Of a DNA stretch of 64,000 nucleotides, positions 1-8,425 are shown one piece after another. The number at the start of each line of letters is the position of its first letter. The first letter of the stretch is position 1. Source of the DNA: Oscillospiraceae bacterium (lineage in GTDB: Bacteria > Bacillota > Clostridia > Oscillospirales > Oscillospiraceae). The stretch is taken from the NCBI GenBank assembly GCA_024404315.1, contig JAKSQD010000006.1, forward strand, positions 1 to 64,000, read 5' to 3'. A program made the position numbers and the translations under genes. The notes below the pieces were generated by a model that worked only from the letters and a program-made list of their open reading frames with translations, was not told the origin of the DNA and did no database searches.

Positions 1-96
1 ACACTGAAAGGGCATTATCTGTCTCCCACCGTCAAAGCCTTTTGTGAGTTTGTCACCCGGTATACCGAGGAAAAAGCGGGTTCTGAATCACTGTGA
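1..96 (+). CDS. C-terminal end of a probable LysR-family regulator (partial)
   Basis: The window opens inside a reading frame that runs 31 codons to a TGA at 94-96. The visible residues include LSPTVKAFCEFVTRY, which resembles the last helix of the effector-binding domain of LysR-type regulators. A bidirectional terminator follows 12 bases later, so this is the 3' end of a transcript. Only about a tenth of a typical LysR protein is present and no DNA-binding domain is visible, so the family call is tentative. Confidence 0.5.
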   Translation, partial: TLKGHYLSPTVKAFCEFVTRYTEEKAGSESL

Positions 97-107
97 ATCA
101 TGGGAAC

Positions 108-146
108 AAAAAAGACTGGAGGAGAAGGCTCTCTTCCAGTCTTTTA
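108..146. terminator. Bidirectional rho-independent terminator
   Basis: AAAGACTGGA and TCCAGTCTTT form a stem around a loop of about 14 bases, with A-run and T-run flanks on both sides. It can end the upstream plus-strand regulator and the minus-strand secreted protein gene that stops at 163. Confidence 0.85.
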
Positions 147-162
147 TCATGATATGGATGCT

Positions 163-2493
163 TTAATCTTTGGTCTGTGCGCTGACACCCTCGGTGTCAT
201 AGCCGCTCTGGAGGCTCTTGCCGCTCTTGGAAATGCAGCAGACGGTGTAAGTATAGGTCTTGCCGGACTTGGCTTTCTTGTCCTTGTAGCTGGTGGAGGT
301 GGTATCGGCGAGCTTCTTCCAGCTGCCGTCCTTCTGCATACAGTAGACACGGTACTTTTCAGCGCCGGGTACTTTGTCCCAGCTGATGGTCACGCCATTT
401 TTCACGCCCACAGCAGATTTCAGAACGGGCGTGGGCAGATACTTCATGCTGACAGCGCTGCTTTCACAGCTGAGGGCATCTTCCTCGGTGATGGAAACGG
501 CCTTGTAGGAATAGGTCTTGTTCACAACGGCACTGGTATCGGTCCATTTGGTGGAAGAGGTGGTTTTCACCGCTGTCCAGCTCTCGTCATCGTTCTGGCG
601 GTAAATGCGGTAAGAGGATGCACCGTTCACCGGTTCCCACTGAACTCTCATTCCCTTGTTTCTGCCGTAAAGCTTCAGGGTGGGAGGAGCGAGGTATTTG
701 ACGCTGATGCCCTCTCCATCGTACTGGCTGACCTCATCGCCATCGGTGCTGATGCAGCAAACCGTATAGACGTTTGTTTTTCCGCTGACAGCGTTGGGAT
801 CCGTTGCGGAGAGGTTGGAGGTATCCGTGACCTTTTTCCAGCTGCTGCCGGACTTGCGATACAGGCGATATTTCACAGCGCCTGGCACAGCGTTCCATTT
901 CACCCGAACGCCGGAGGAGGTGCAATCGGCCTTGACCAGCTTGGGAACCTCGACCTGAATCGTAAAGTTGCCCATCAGGGTACCGCAATAGCCGCCTATA
1001 CCGGTAATGAGAACCTTTGCTTCGCCGGGCTTCACGTTGTCGGAATAGGAAACCTTATAATCCTTGCCTTGCTTGAGGGTTTTGCCGCCCTTGGTCACTT
1101 TGACCTCGGGTTCCTGCTTTTTTCCGTTATAAACGATGTTCTTGGAATTGAGCACCTGGAGCTTGGCGCTAGCCAAACCGCTATATTCCTTCCAGTAGGT
1201 GGTCTTTGCCAGTCTCTGGCGGCTGGCGAAGTAAATGGAGGAGCAGCCCTCAAAGTACTGGGCAAAGGTACGGGCGGCGGAAGCTGCGCCGCTTGCGGTA
1301 TTGCTGACGTTTTTCAAGGTGGAATAGCGATAACCGCTGTAGTTTTCCAGCTCATATCTCATGTACCGGAGCTGACCATTCAGGGAGCTGTAGCTGTAGC
1401 CGTGGCTGCTGCACCAGGATTTCAGCTTGCTCCAGCGGTTGCCGCTTGCGCCGCCCAATCCCCACTGGCAGATACCGTGGAAGCTGGTGGAACCGGGGTT
1501 CACCGCATTGGGGTTATAACCAGACTCGGACTGAATATTGGCCATGATACCCAGGGCGGCGGCGCATTTCAGCCCCATATTCTCCACCAGGTAACGGTAG
1601 GTTTTGGTTTCGTTTGCGGAGTGGGTGACGCTCAAGGTGGTGATGCCGGTCTCTTCGCCAAAGAAAACGCCGTAATCAGGAGCATCCAACTCCACATCCA
1701 GGCTGTCACTCAGCTCATAGCGCTTGGTGTCCCACTTGGGGCTGAACTGATAATAATACTGTGTTCCTTCTTCATACTCGCCGCCCACGCAATACCAGGC
1801 GACGGAAATTTCCGTTTTGGTTTCCTCCTGATCGAGGTAGACGGTGATGGTATCGGACATGAGGGAGGTCAGCTGCTCCAGGGAAGGACGATCCGTGGCG
1901 CTGGCCTGAATCTGATTGCCGTTTTCAGGAATCACAAAACCGGTGATGACGTGCTTTTCTTGGGGAAGCGCTTCTTCCTCCTGGGCGCTTTCCTCGGCGG
2001 CCTCAGCGGATTCTTCGGCAGATTCTTCAGCAGACGCTTCGGATTCCTCAGCCTCCTCGGATGCTTCGGCTTCTTCGGTCTCGTCTTCCGGCTCTTCTGC
2101 CTCGGCTTCTTCGGTCTCCTCGGGCTCTTCCATCTCCTCAGAGACTTCGGGTTCCTCGGGAGCTTCTACTGCTTCCTCCTCGGGTTCCTCTTCGGGAATG
2201 GTTTCTTCCTGAGTGGGCTCCTCGGGGATTTCCTCCTGGATGACTTCTTCCGGCTCTTCTTCCACCGGCTCCTGGACTTCCTCTTCCGGCAGCTCGGGCT
2301 CTTCCCAACCCTCGATTTCCTCGATGGGCGCTGCCTCTTCGGAGCTTTGCTCTACCCACTCTTCTCCGACAATTTCAGGGGTGATTTCGTCAGCAAGAAC
2401 GGTAAATCCGGCATCTGCGGCACCAGTGGTCATAGCAGCGGCCAAAACCAGCGCCAACACACGACCGGAAAGTTTTTTCCATGCTTCTTTCAT
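163..2493 (-). CDS. Secreted phage-lysozyme-domain protein with Glu-rich N-region and Fn3-like repeats
   Basis: This 776-residue protein starts at the second of two close ATGs, because AGGAG lies 9 bases upstream of it. Residues 1-34 form a signal peptide with a probable cleavage after VLA. Residues 35-180 are extremely rich in Glu with Pro, Ala and Ser and look disordered. Residues 295-440 match the phage tail lysozyme fold (ALGIMANIQSESGYNP, then HGICQWG), with Glu323 the likely catalytic acid, as known for lytic muramidases of this type. Residues 445-513 look like a bacterial beta-sandwich repeat (YNGKKQEPEVKV). About three Fn3-like repeats follow (VKWNAVPGAVKYRLYRK and relatives). No sortase signal or membrane anchor is visible, so it probably acts outside the cell on peptidoglycan. 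It has its own strong promoter. The lysozyme call rests on motif recognition. Confidence 0.8.
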   Translation of the reverse strand: MKEAWKKLSGRVLALVLAAAMTTGAADAGFTVLADEITPEIVGEEWVEQSSEEAAPIEEIEGWEEPELPEEEVQEPVEEEPEEVIQEEIPEEPTQEETIPEEEPEEEAVEAPEEPEVSEEMEEPEETEEAEAEEPEDETEEAEASEEAEESEASAEESAEESAEAAEESAQEEEALPQEKHVITGFVIPENGNQIQASATDRPSLEQLTSLMSDTITVYLDQEETKTEISVAWYCVGGEYEEGTQYYYQFSPKWDTKRYELSDSLDVELDAPDYGVFFGEETGITTLSVTHSANETKTYRYLVENMGLKCAAALGIMANIQSESGYNPNAVNPGSTSFHGICQWGLGGASGNRWSKLKSWCSSHGYSYSSLNGQLRYMRYELENYSGYRYSTLKNVSNTASGAASAARTFAQYFEGCSSIYFASRQRLAKTTYWKEYSGLASAKLQVLNSKNIVYNGKKQEPEVKVTKGGKTLKQGKDYKVSYSDNVKPGEAKVLITGIGGYCGTLMGNFTIQVEVPKLVKADCTSSGVRVKWNAVPGAVKYRLYRKSGSSWKKVTDTSNLSATDPNAVSGKTNVYTVCCISTDGDEVSQYDGEGISVKYLAPPTLKLYGRNKGMRVQWEPVNGASSYRIYRQNDDESWTAVKTTSSTKWTDTSAVVNKTYSYKAVSITEEDALSCESSAVSMKYLPTPVLKSAVGVKNGVTISWDKVPGAEKYRVYCMQKDGSWKKLADTTSTSYKDKKAKSGKTYTYTVCCISKSGKSLQSGYDTEGVSAQTKD

Positions 2494-2551
2494 GTCCGTC
2501 ATCTCCTGTAGGAATAGATTAAAAAATCGGATTAACGTTTTGTTACCGTTT

Positions 2552-2580
2552 ATTATAATAAACCATTCCTGTTTTGTCAA
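2552..2580 (-). promoter_or_regulatory. Sigma-A promoter of the lysozyme-domain gene
   Basis: On the minus strand TTGACA (2575-2580) is followed after 17 bases by TATAAT (2552-2557), a consensus promoter about 60 bases upstream of the chosen start. The -10 box sits inside the palindrome GTTTATTATAATAAAC. Confidence 0.85.
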
Positions 2581-2721
2581 GTTTTTACTTGTAATTTATA
2601 TGTTTTTCTCACTCTTTTTCAAAATGTTACCGGTTTGTCATCTTTTGACGGTGAAAAAAGAAACAGTTCTTCTCATTTTGTTACTATCTTTTTCGTTTTC
2701 GGTTCCCCTTTTTCCGTTTTT

Positions 2722-2731
2722 GTGGTATACT
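2722..2731 (+). promoter_or_regulatory. Possible extended -10 promoter for the AlaX gene
   Basis: TGTGGTATACT contains a TGn element directly before TATACT (2726-2731). No convincing -35 box is seen 17 bases upstream. It lies 50 bases before the start codon. Confidence 0.5.
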
Positions 2732-2780
2732 GAGGCCACTGTGCAAGCTCGTTTTATCACGCTGAGAGAGAGGAAATCCC

Positions 2781-3926
2781 ATGACCCAACGGATTTATGA
2801 TACCAACGCCTACTGTAAAGAGTTCACCGCCACCGTGACAGGCTGTGAACCAGGCAAAAAAAAGACCTATGAAATTACCCTCAATCAGACCGCTTTCTAC
2901 CCCGAAGGCGGCGGACAGCCCGGAGATGCTGGCGTTTTGGGGGGCGTTTCCGTTCTCGACACCCGGCAAAAGAACGGCGAGGTCATCCACATCACGGACG
3001 GCCCCCTTCCCGTGGGCGAGACCGTCACCGGAACCCTGGATTGGCAGCGCCGCTTTGACCACATGCAGAACCATTCCGGCGAGCACATCGTCACCGGCGT
3101 GATTCATCGCAAGTATGGCTTCAACAACATCGGCTTTCATATGGGCAAGGAAACCGTGACCATTGACTTTGACGGGGAATTCCCCTTTGAGGAGCTGGCC
3201 GAGTTCGAGCGGGAGGCCAACGCCATTCTCTGGGCGAATCTCCCCGTGAATATCACCGTTTATGACCACGAGGCCGCCAAAACGGTGGCATACCGCAGCA
3301 AAAAGGAGCTTCCCGGCTCCGTTCGGGTGGTGACGTTCCCCGGCGTGGATGTCTGCGCCTGCTGCGGCACCCATGTGGCGGCCACCGGTGAAATCGGCCT
3401 CATCAAGCTGCTGTCCATCCAGAAGGCAAAGGGCGGCGTGAGAATCGAAATGCTCTCTGGCCGCCGGGCGTTGGAGTACGTCACCGCCATTTTGGAGCAA
3501 AACCACCAGGTTTCCGTGGCACTCTCCGCAAAGCCCCTGAAAACCGCCGCCTCTGTCCTCCGCCTCAAGAAGGAGAACGAGAAAAACACCTTCCGTCTGG
3601 TGGGGCTGGAAAACGAAGCCTTCCAGCGCCGTGCCGCTGAACTGGCTGGCGTGGGCGATGTCCTTCTCTTTGAAAACGCCATGAGCGCCGACAGCGTGCG
3701 GAAGCTGGCCGTAGCCGTTCTGGAACAGTGCGGCGGACGCTGCGCCGTCTTCGCCGGAGACGACGAGCAGGGGTATCAATACGCCATCGGGGAACAGGGC
3801 GGAGATCTCCGCACCTTCACCAAGGAGCTGAACCAAGCCCTGAATGGTCGGGGCGGCGGTAAGCCGAACTTTGTTCAGGGCAGCGTCAGCGCCAAAAAGT
3901 CAGAAATTGAAGGGTTTCTCTGCTGA
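2781..3926 (+). CDS. Alanyl-tRNA editing protein, AlaX-L type
   Basis: This 381-residue protein is a free-standing relative of the alanyl-tRNA synthetase editing domain. The family hydrolyses Ser-tRNA(Ala) or Gly-tRNA(Ala) in the cytoplasm. The zinc-site residues are visible: His98 and His102 in NHSGEH, and Cys194 and His198 in CCGTH. The beta-barrel part covers about residues 1-90, the editing core 90-240, and a DHHA1-like C-terminal domain 260-381 (GRGGGKPNFVQG near the end). The presence of that C-terminal domain makes it the long AlaX form. AGAGGAAATCCC precedes the ATG. It is transcribed alone, divergently from the lysozyme gene. Confidence 0.88.
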   Translation: MTQRIYDTNAYCKEFTATVTGCEPGKKKTYEITLNQTAFYPEGGGQPGDAGVLGGVSVLDTRQKNGEVIHITDGPLPVGETVTGTLDWQRRFDHMQNHSGEHIVTGVIHRKYGFNNIGFHMGKETVTIDFDGEFPFEELAEFEREANAILWANLPVNITVYDHEAAKTVAYRSKKELPGSVRVVTFPGVDVCACCGTHVAATGEIGLIKLLSIQKAKGGVRIEMLSGRRALEYVTAILEQNHQVSVALSAKPLKTAASVLRLKKENEKNTFRLVGLENEAFQRRAAELAGVGDVLLFENAMSADSVRKLAVAVLEQCGGRCAVFAGDDEQGYQYAIGEQGGDLRTFTKELNQALNGRGGGKPNFVQGSVSAKKSEIEGFLC

Positions 3927-4070
3927 TTCCCACAATTCCCTGTGATTTCACCTTGCATTTTCCTGTAAAAGTGATACGATAGTACCCGGAGCCTCTCCGA
4001 GTGGCGGCTCTGCCCCCTGTTTCTTTCACTTCGAACCAACGCCGGAGCCTTTCCGGTAAGGAGGATTTTT

Positions 4071-5246
4071 ATGAAAAAACGTATCATCGCATTGATTTTG
4101 TGTCTTGCCATGGCGCTTTCTCTCTTCACTGGCTGCAACAGCAGCAAAACCGGTGACACCAGCACCGACCCCGCCGACGGCAGCGCCAGCTCTGTGGCCG
4201 AGTCCCTCGCCGAGGTGCCCCAGGAGGCTTATGACGACGTGGTGCGCTACCTGACCGACGGTGCGATTTCCGCCGACACCATTTTGATGACCGTGAACGG
4301 CGCTGATATCTCCGCCGAGTATTATTTCTACTGGCTGGGCTACTATTTCAGCCAGATGAGCGCCTATTACAGCTACTATGGCCAGACGATGAACCTGAAT
4401 GAGGCAGACGAAGCAGGCAACACCATGGCGCAGTCCCTGCAAAGCATGGCAGATCAGGCTGTTACCACCTACTGTGCCATGACTTTAGAGGCCAAAAACA
4501 ACGGCGTTACGCTGACCGACGAGGACAAAAAGACCTTGGAAGAGTACGCCAGCGGCCAGGACCCCAACTATCTGCTCTTCAACTGCGCCACCACCAACGC
4601 CATCGAGCACGCCAACGCTGACTATCTGTATTACAGCGCCTTCGGCGAAAAGCTCTACGGCGAAAACGGCGAGTTCGCTCTGACGAACAAGGATGTTCAA
4701 GATTATATTGAGGAACAGGGGATTTTTAATTGCCGCTATATCCTCTGCCAGACCGAGACCGATGCCGACGAGGAAGCCGTCAAGGCCGCCAAGGAGACCT
4801 GCCAGGGCTACTATGACGAACTGAGCAAGCTCTCCGGTGACGAGCTGCTCACCCGTTTCCAGGAGCTTCAGGCCAACAACCCCGACGGAAACACCAAGGA
4901 ATACTCCTTCGATGCCACTTCCAGCCTCACCGAGGGCTTCCGGGAGACCCTCCAGAAGATGAAGGTGGGCGAGGTCGCTATGAGCGACAAGACCGGCTAT
5001 GGCTATTTTGTCATCCTGCGTTTGGAGCCCGACATGGAGGAACAGACCGAAGCCTGCAAGCAGAACGCCTATAGTGAAAAGCTGGCCGAGCTGACCGCCG
5101 ACTACAAGGCCGAGAACACTCCCAGCTACGACAAGCTGGACGCTGCCGCCGTGCTGACCAAGCTCCAAACCCTCCAAGCCACCATTGCGGCTGTGGAAAA
5201 TGCCAAGGCTGAGACCTCCGCCGACGCTTCCATCTCTGCTCAGTAA
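4071..5246 (+). CDS. PrsA/SurA-like peptidylprolyl isomerase lipoprotein
   Basis: This 391-residue lipoprotein has the signal MKKRIIALILCLAMALSLFTGC, with the lipobox ending at Cys22. A Ser/Asp-rich linker follows, then a helical chaperone-like region (about 60-200) with many Tyr residues. Residues 205-335 are parvulin-like: FNCRYILCQTE is the first strand, and KVGEVAMSDKTGYGYFVILR matches the conserved end of the parvulin fold. Family members catalyse prolyl isomerisation and help exported proteins fold on the outer face of the membrane. GTAAGGAGGATTTTT is a strong ribosome binding site. A terminator follows directly, so the gene is monocistronic. Confidence 0.82.
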   Translation: MKKRIIALILCLAMALSLFTGCNSSKTGDTSTDPADGSASSVAESLAEVPQEAYDDVVRYLTDGAISADTILMTVNGADISAEYYFYWLGYYFSQMSAYYSYYGQTMNLNEADEAGNTMAQSLQSMADQAVTTYCAMTLEAKNNGVTLTDEDKKTLEEYASGQDPNYLLFNCATTNAIEHANADYLYYSAFGEKLYGENGEFALTNKDVQDYIEEQGIFNCRYILCQTETDADEEAVKAAKETCQGYYDELSKLSGDELLTRFQELQANNPDGNTKEYSFDATSSLTEGFRETLQKMKVGEVAMSDKTGYGYFVILRLEPDMEEQTEACKQNAYSEKLAELTADYKAENTPSYDKLDAAAVLTKLQTLQATIAAVENAKAETSADASISAQ

Positions 5247-5255
5247 CAGAACAAC

Positions 5256-5298
5256 AAAAAAGCGTTTGCTCGATTTCGCACCGGGCAAACGCTTTTTT
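5256..5298 (+). terminator. Rho-independent terminator of the foldase gene
   Basis: AAAAAAGCGTTTGC pairs with GCAAACGCTTTTTT around a 14-base loop, 10 bases after the stop codon. Confidence 0.9.
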
Positions 5299-5353
5299 CG
5301 TCATCAAGTGGATGGTTGGGGGTGGAGGAGGGACTTTTTTTGCCCCAGTTGGT

Positions 5354-5598
5354 GTTAGAGGCTGTTTCGTATCCCGGCGTATGCCGATAACGAAGCATAT
5401 TTTTCGTCAGTGAGGTCGAATCAGAAAGGTGCCAGTGGCACATTTCCGACCGAGTGCAAGAAACGAGCTTTGCTCGCACCTCTATTCCCTGCTGTGAAAT
5501 TTTGCAGGAATCCTGACGGCTTTCAAAAAATTTCGCAGTGATATGGCGGAAAAGAGGCAAGTGAGCGGCGTGCGTCTGGGTTACGAAACAGCCTCTTA
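5354..5598. mobile_element. MITE-like noncoding element with terminal inverted repeats
   Basis: The ends are imperfect inverted repeats of about 33 bases. The left end begins GTTAGAGGCTGTTTCGTA and the right end, read in reverse, begins GTAAGAGGCTGTTTCGTA. The 245-base interior has no convincing gene, carries the perfect palindrome GTGCCAGTGGCAC near 5430, and has further inverted stretches. The right end overlaps the asnB stop codon (5596-5598), so the element abuts the gene exactly. No transposase is present. I infer a non-autonomous element or dispersed palindromic repeat; copy number elsewhere is unknown. Confidence 0.65.
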
Positions 5599-7431
5599 CG
5601 GGGCGAGCTGGAAGGTTTCCATCCAGTGGTTGACCTGAATCAAATAAGCAATCATCTGAGGCCCCGCCATGAGCTGACCGAACCAGGGGCGGCCATAGTC
5701 TCCGGCGTTTTTCAACAGGCCGTTCCGCAAGGCATCTTCCTTTACGATGCTGTGGAGGGGAGCGCTGGGGGTGCTGAGAATGGTCAGCAGCCTTTGACGA
5801 GCCAGCCGCTCAAAGAGGGGGTTGTGGGTCTTGGGATAGGGGGACTTGGGACGGTTCCGCACATCCTCCGGCAAAATTCCTTGGGCGGCATCCCGCAAAA
5901 CCTGCTTGCGAACTCCGCCCCGGCTCTTCATCTCCCAGGGGATATTCCAGACATACTCCACCACATGGTGGTCACAGAAGGGTACACGGATTTCCAGCCC
6001 GGTGGCCATGCTCATGCGATCCTTTCGGTCGAGCAGATTGGTCATGAACCAGGTCAGATTCAGCCAGCCAATTTCCCGCCGTCGGGCATCCTGGGACGAC
6101 TCTCCTTCCAGCCGAGGCGTTTCCGCCACAGCGTCCCGGTAGCGCTGACGCACCGCTTCTTCCAGCTCCAAGCGCTTCACCAGCTCCGGCCTCAGTACCC
6201 CCGTTCGGGCGGTCAAGTCCATGCACCACGGAAAGGTGTCCGCCGCCAGCATATCCGCTCGATGGAACCAGGGATAGCCGCCGAAGAGTTCATCCGAGCA
6301 TTCCCCGGAGAGGGAAACAATGTGCTTTTTCCGCATCTCTCGGCAGAAAAACAGCAGCGAGGAGTCACAATCCGCCATACCGGGAAGGTCCTTGGCTTCC
6401 ATGGCCTCGTCCAGCAGCTCCACCAAGGTCTCCTGCGGACAGGTCAAGACGGTGTGCCGGGTGGAAAACGCCTCCTGCATCCGCTCCACCCAGGGCCAGT
6501 CCGCATCCGGCTGGAAGGAGCTGGCCTTGAAGTATTTTTGATTGTCGGTGTAGTCGAAGGAATAGGTCTCCAGTGGCGGCAAGCCCTGTTTTTCGTAATC
6601 CTTCGCCGCTACAGCCGTGATATAAGAGGAGTCCAGGCCGCCCGAAAGCAGGGTGCAGAGGGGCACGTCACTGACCAATTGCCGCTCAATGGCTGAGACC
6701 AGCAGTTCCCGCAGGTGCGCCACGGTGTCATCATAGCTTTCCTGGTGTTCCCGGCTCTCTACGTTCCAATAGCGTTCCACATGAAGGCCGTGCTCGTCAA
6801 AGATGAGCTGGTGAGCCGGCCGCAGCTCCAAAATGTCCTGAAAGACCCCGCTTCCCGGTGTTCTTGCCGGACAGATGCCCAGAATCTCCCGCCAAGTGTC
6901 CTCATCTGCCCGTGGGACGATGCCCGGACAGGCGAACAGCGCTTTCAGCTCGGAGCCAAAGACGAAGGCTCCCTCCCGCACGGTGTAGAAAAAGGGCTTC
7001 ACGCCGAAGCGATCCCGGCAGCAGAAGAGCCGCTTTTTCTCCTCGTCCCAAATGGCAAAGGCATAAATCCCTTCCAAATATTCACTCATCGCCGTGCCGT
7101 ACTCCTGATAGGCTTCCAGAACCACCTCGGTGTCCGTTCGGGTGCGGAACACATGCCCCCGGCGTTCCAGCTCCCGCCGCAGATCGGGGGTGTTGTACAG
7201 CTCCCCGTTGTAGACTATGGTGCAGGCTCCGCTCTGCATGGGCTGGTGGCCGTGCTCCGGGTCGATGACCGAGAGTCGCCGATGCGCCAGGGCACACGCT
7301 CTGGTGACAAATTCTCCCTTGTCGTCTGGCCCCCGATGCGCCAGGGTTTCCCCCATTTTCTCAATGCTCTGCCGCCAGAGCGGGGCCGTGTTGTCCCGTC
7401 CAAAGGCGCAGAACCCTGTGATTCCACACAT
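5596..7431 (-). CDS. asnB: Asparagine synthase, glutamine-hydrolysing
   Basis: This 611-residue protein begins MCGITGFCAFG, so Cys2 becomes the N-terminal nucleophile of the class II glutaminase domain (residues 1-200). The synthetase domain has the ATP pyrophosphatase loop LLSGGLDSSYI near residue 255, followed by SGECSDELFGGYPWF. The enzyme makes asparagine from aspartate, glutamine and ATP in the cytoplasm. The start is fixed by AAAGGAGGGAG about 7 bases upstream; longer in-frame starts would spoil the required N-terminal Cys. The stop codon lies in the terminal repeat of the adjacent MITE-like element. DUF3737 lies 115 bases upstream on the same strand, so a shared transcript is possible. 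Confidence 0.95.
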   Translation of the reverse strand: MCGITGFCAFGRDNTAPLWRQSIEKMGETLAHRGPDDKGEFVTRACALAHRRLSVIDPEHGHQPMQSGACTIVYNGELYNTPDLRRELERRGHVFRTRTDTEVVLEAYQEYGTAMSEYLEGIYAFAIWDEEKKRLFCCRDRFGVKPFFYTVREGAFVFGSELKALFACPGIVPRADEDTWREILGICPARTPGSGVFQDILELRPAHQLIFDEHGLHVERYWNVESREHQESYDDTVAHLRELLVSAIERQLVSDVPLCTLLSGGLDSSYITAVAAKDYEKQGLPPLETYSFDYTDNQKYFKASSFQPDADWPWVERMQEAFSTRHTVLTCPQETLVELLDEAMEAKDLPGMADCDSSLLFFCREMRKKHIVSLSGECSDELFGGYPWFHRADMLAADTFPWCMDLTARTGVLRPELVKRLELEEAVRQRYRDAVAETPRLEGESSQDARRREIGWLNLTWFMTNLLDRKDRMSMATGLEIRVPFCDHHVVEYVWNIPWEMKSRGGVRKQVLRDAAQGILPEDVRNRPKSPYPKTHNPLFERLARQRLLTILSTPSAPLHSIVKEDALRNGLLKNAGDYGRPWFGQLMAGPQMIAYLIQVNHWMETFQLAP

Positions 7432-7498
7432 AAAAAACTCCCTCCTTTGGTTTTGCCATCGGAGAGAGTATATGAATAAGATTCGCTTGATAGAAGCC

Positions 7499-7531
7499 GG
7501 AGAAGAGAAAAAAGCGGTTTTGTTCTCCTCC
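7499..7531. other. Weak hairpin between the DUF3737 gene and asnB
   Basis: GGAGAA and TTCTCC pair around a long A/T-rich loop. No T-run follows in the minus direction, so it is not a clear terminator. Confidence 0.3.
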
Positions 7532-7534
7532 CCG

Positions 7535-7549
7535 GCAAACAGCCTCTTA
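7535..7549. repeat. Solo terminal repeat matching the end of the 5354-5598 element
   Basis: On the minus strand TAAGAGGCTGTTT occurs exactly at the stop codon of the DUF3737 gene, as the same string does at the asnB stop. No partner end is seen nearby, so this may be a remnant or a chance match. Confidence 0.4.
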
Positions 7550-8377
7550 CCGAACCTGAATGTCACACTGGGTTTCGCCCTCCAGGATGAGTTCGCCGTA
7601 GCCATCGGCGACAATGCGACCGGAGACGGGGTTCTTGACGCTCATAATCTCCCCCTTGACGTTGGCCTGCACCTCACTTTTCTCAAAGGAAAGGTCGGTT
7701 GCCTCCATGGTGCAGTCCTCCAGCACCAAGCCTTTGCAGTAGCAAAGGGGCTGGGTGCCGATGATGCGGCAGCGTACCAGCTTGAGGTTTTCAGAGTACC
7801 AGGCCAGATATTCTCCCTTGACCACGGAATCCATCACAGTGACGTTTTTGCTGTGCCAGAAGGCATCCTTGGTGTCCAGAATGGAGTTGCGGATGGTCAT
7901 GTTCTCGGTGTACTGGAAGGAATACTTGCCCTTCATCTGGAGATTCTCCATCTCCACATCTCGACACTCAAAGAAGGGGTATTCGGATTCCAGCTTGCAG
8001 TTTTCCACCTTGATGTGACCGCAGCGCCAGGAAAATTCCGGGGAATGAATGTCGGTATTTTTCAGGTGGATGTGGTGGCACTCCCGCAGCGCCTTGATGC
8101 CGTTCATCTGGCAGCCGTCAATGGTCAGGTTGCTGTCATACCACAGAGCGGCTCGGCAGTTCTCGGTCATCTCGGAATTCTGAATCAAAGCGCTCTCCAC
8201 ATGCCAGAAGGGATAGCGCAGGTTAAAATAGCAGTGATTGACCGTGACATTGCGGGTTTCTTTCAGGGCGGATTCGCCGTCAGCGGGGCCGTCAAAGGCG
8301 CAGTCGGTGATAATGGCATCCCGCACGCCGTAAAGGGCACGTTCTTCGTCAAAGGTTTGATGTACAAATTCCATCAT
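7547..8377 (-). CDS. DUF3737-family right-handed beta-helix protein
   Basis: This 276-residue protein consists of short repeats of alternating hydrophobic and polar residues, such as NVTVNHCYFN, NLTIDGCQMNG, HIHLKNTDIH and NMTIRNSILD. This is the pattern of a parallel beta-helix and matches my recollection of the DUF3737 family. The function of the family is not established. There is no signal peptide, so it is probably cytoplasmic. The start is the first of two adjacent ATGs, 9 bases after TGAGG. The last codon is followed by TAAGAGGCTGTTT, the same string seen at the end of asnB. Confidence 0.8.
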   Translation of the reverse strand: MMEFVHQTFDEERALYGVRDAIITDCAFDGPADGESALKETRNVTVNHCYFNLRYPFWHVESALIQNSEMTENCRAALWYDSNLTIDGCQMNGIKALRECHHIHLKNTDIHSPEFSWRCGHIKVENCKLESEYPFFECRDVEMENLQMKGKYSFQYTENMTIRNSILDTKDAFWHSKNVTVMDSVVKGEYLAWYSENLKLVRCRIIGTQPLCYCKGLVLEDCTMEATDLSFEKSEVQANVKGEIMSVKNPVSGRIVADGYGELILEGETQCDIQVR

Positions 8378-8425
8378 GGTGTTTTACCTCAATTTCTGTC
8401 GAAAAAATCCAGAATGGGCACTACT

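Noticed and set aside
100..2511. 803-codon plus-strand frame opposite the lysozyme-domain gene
   Set aside because: The minus-strand protein has a signal peptide, domains, promoter and ribosome binding site; the plus frame has none of these.
5240..5560. 106-codon minus-strand ORF across the terminator and MITE-like element
   Set aside because: It crosses a strong terminator and element borders, with no ribosome binding site.
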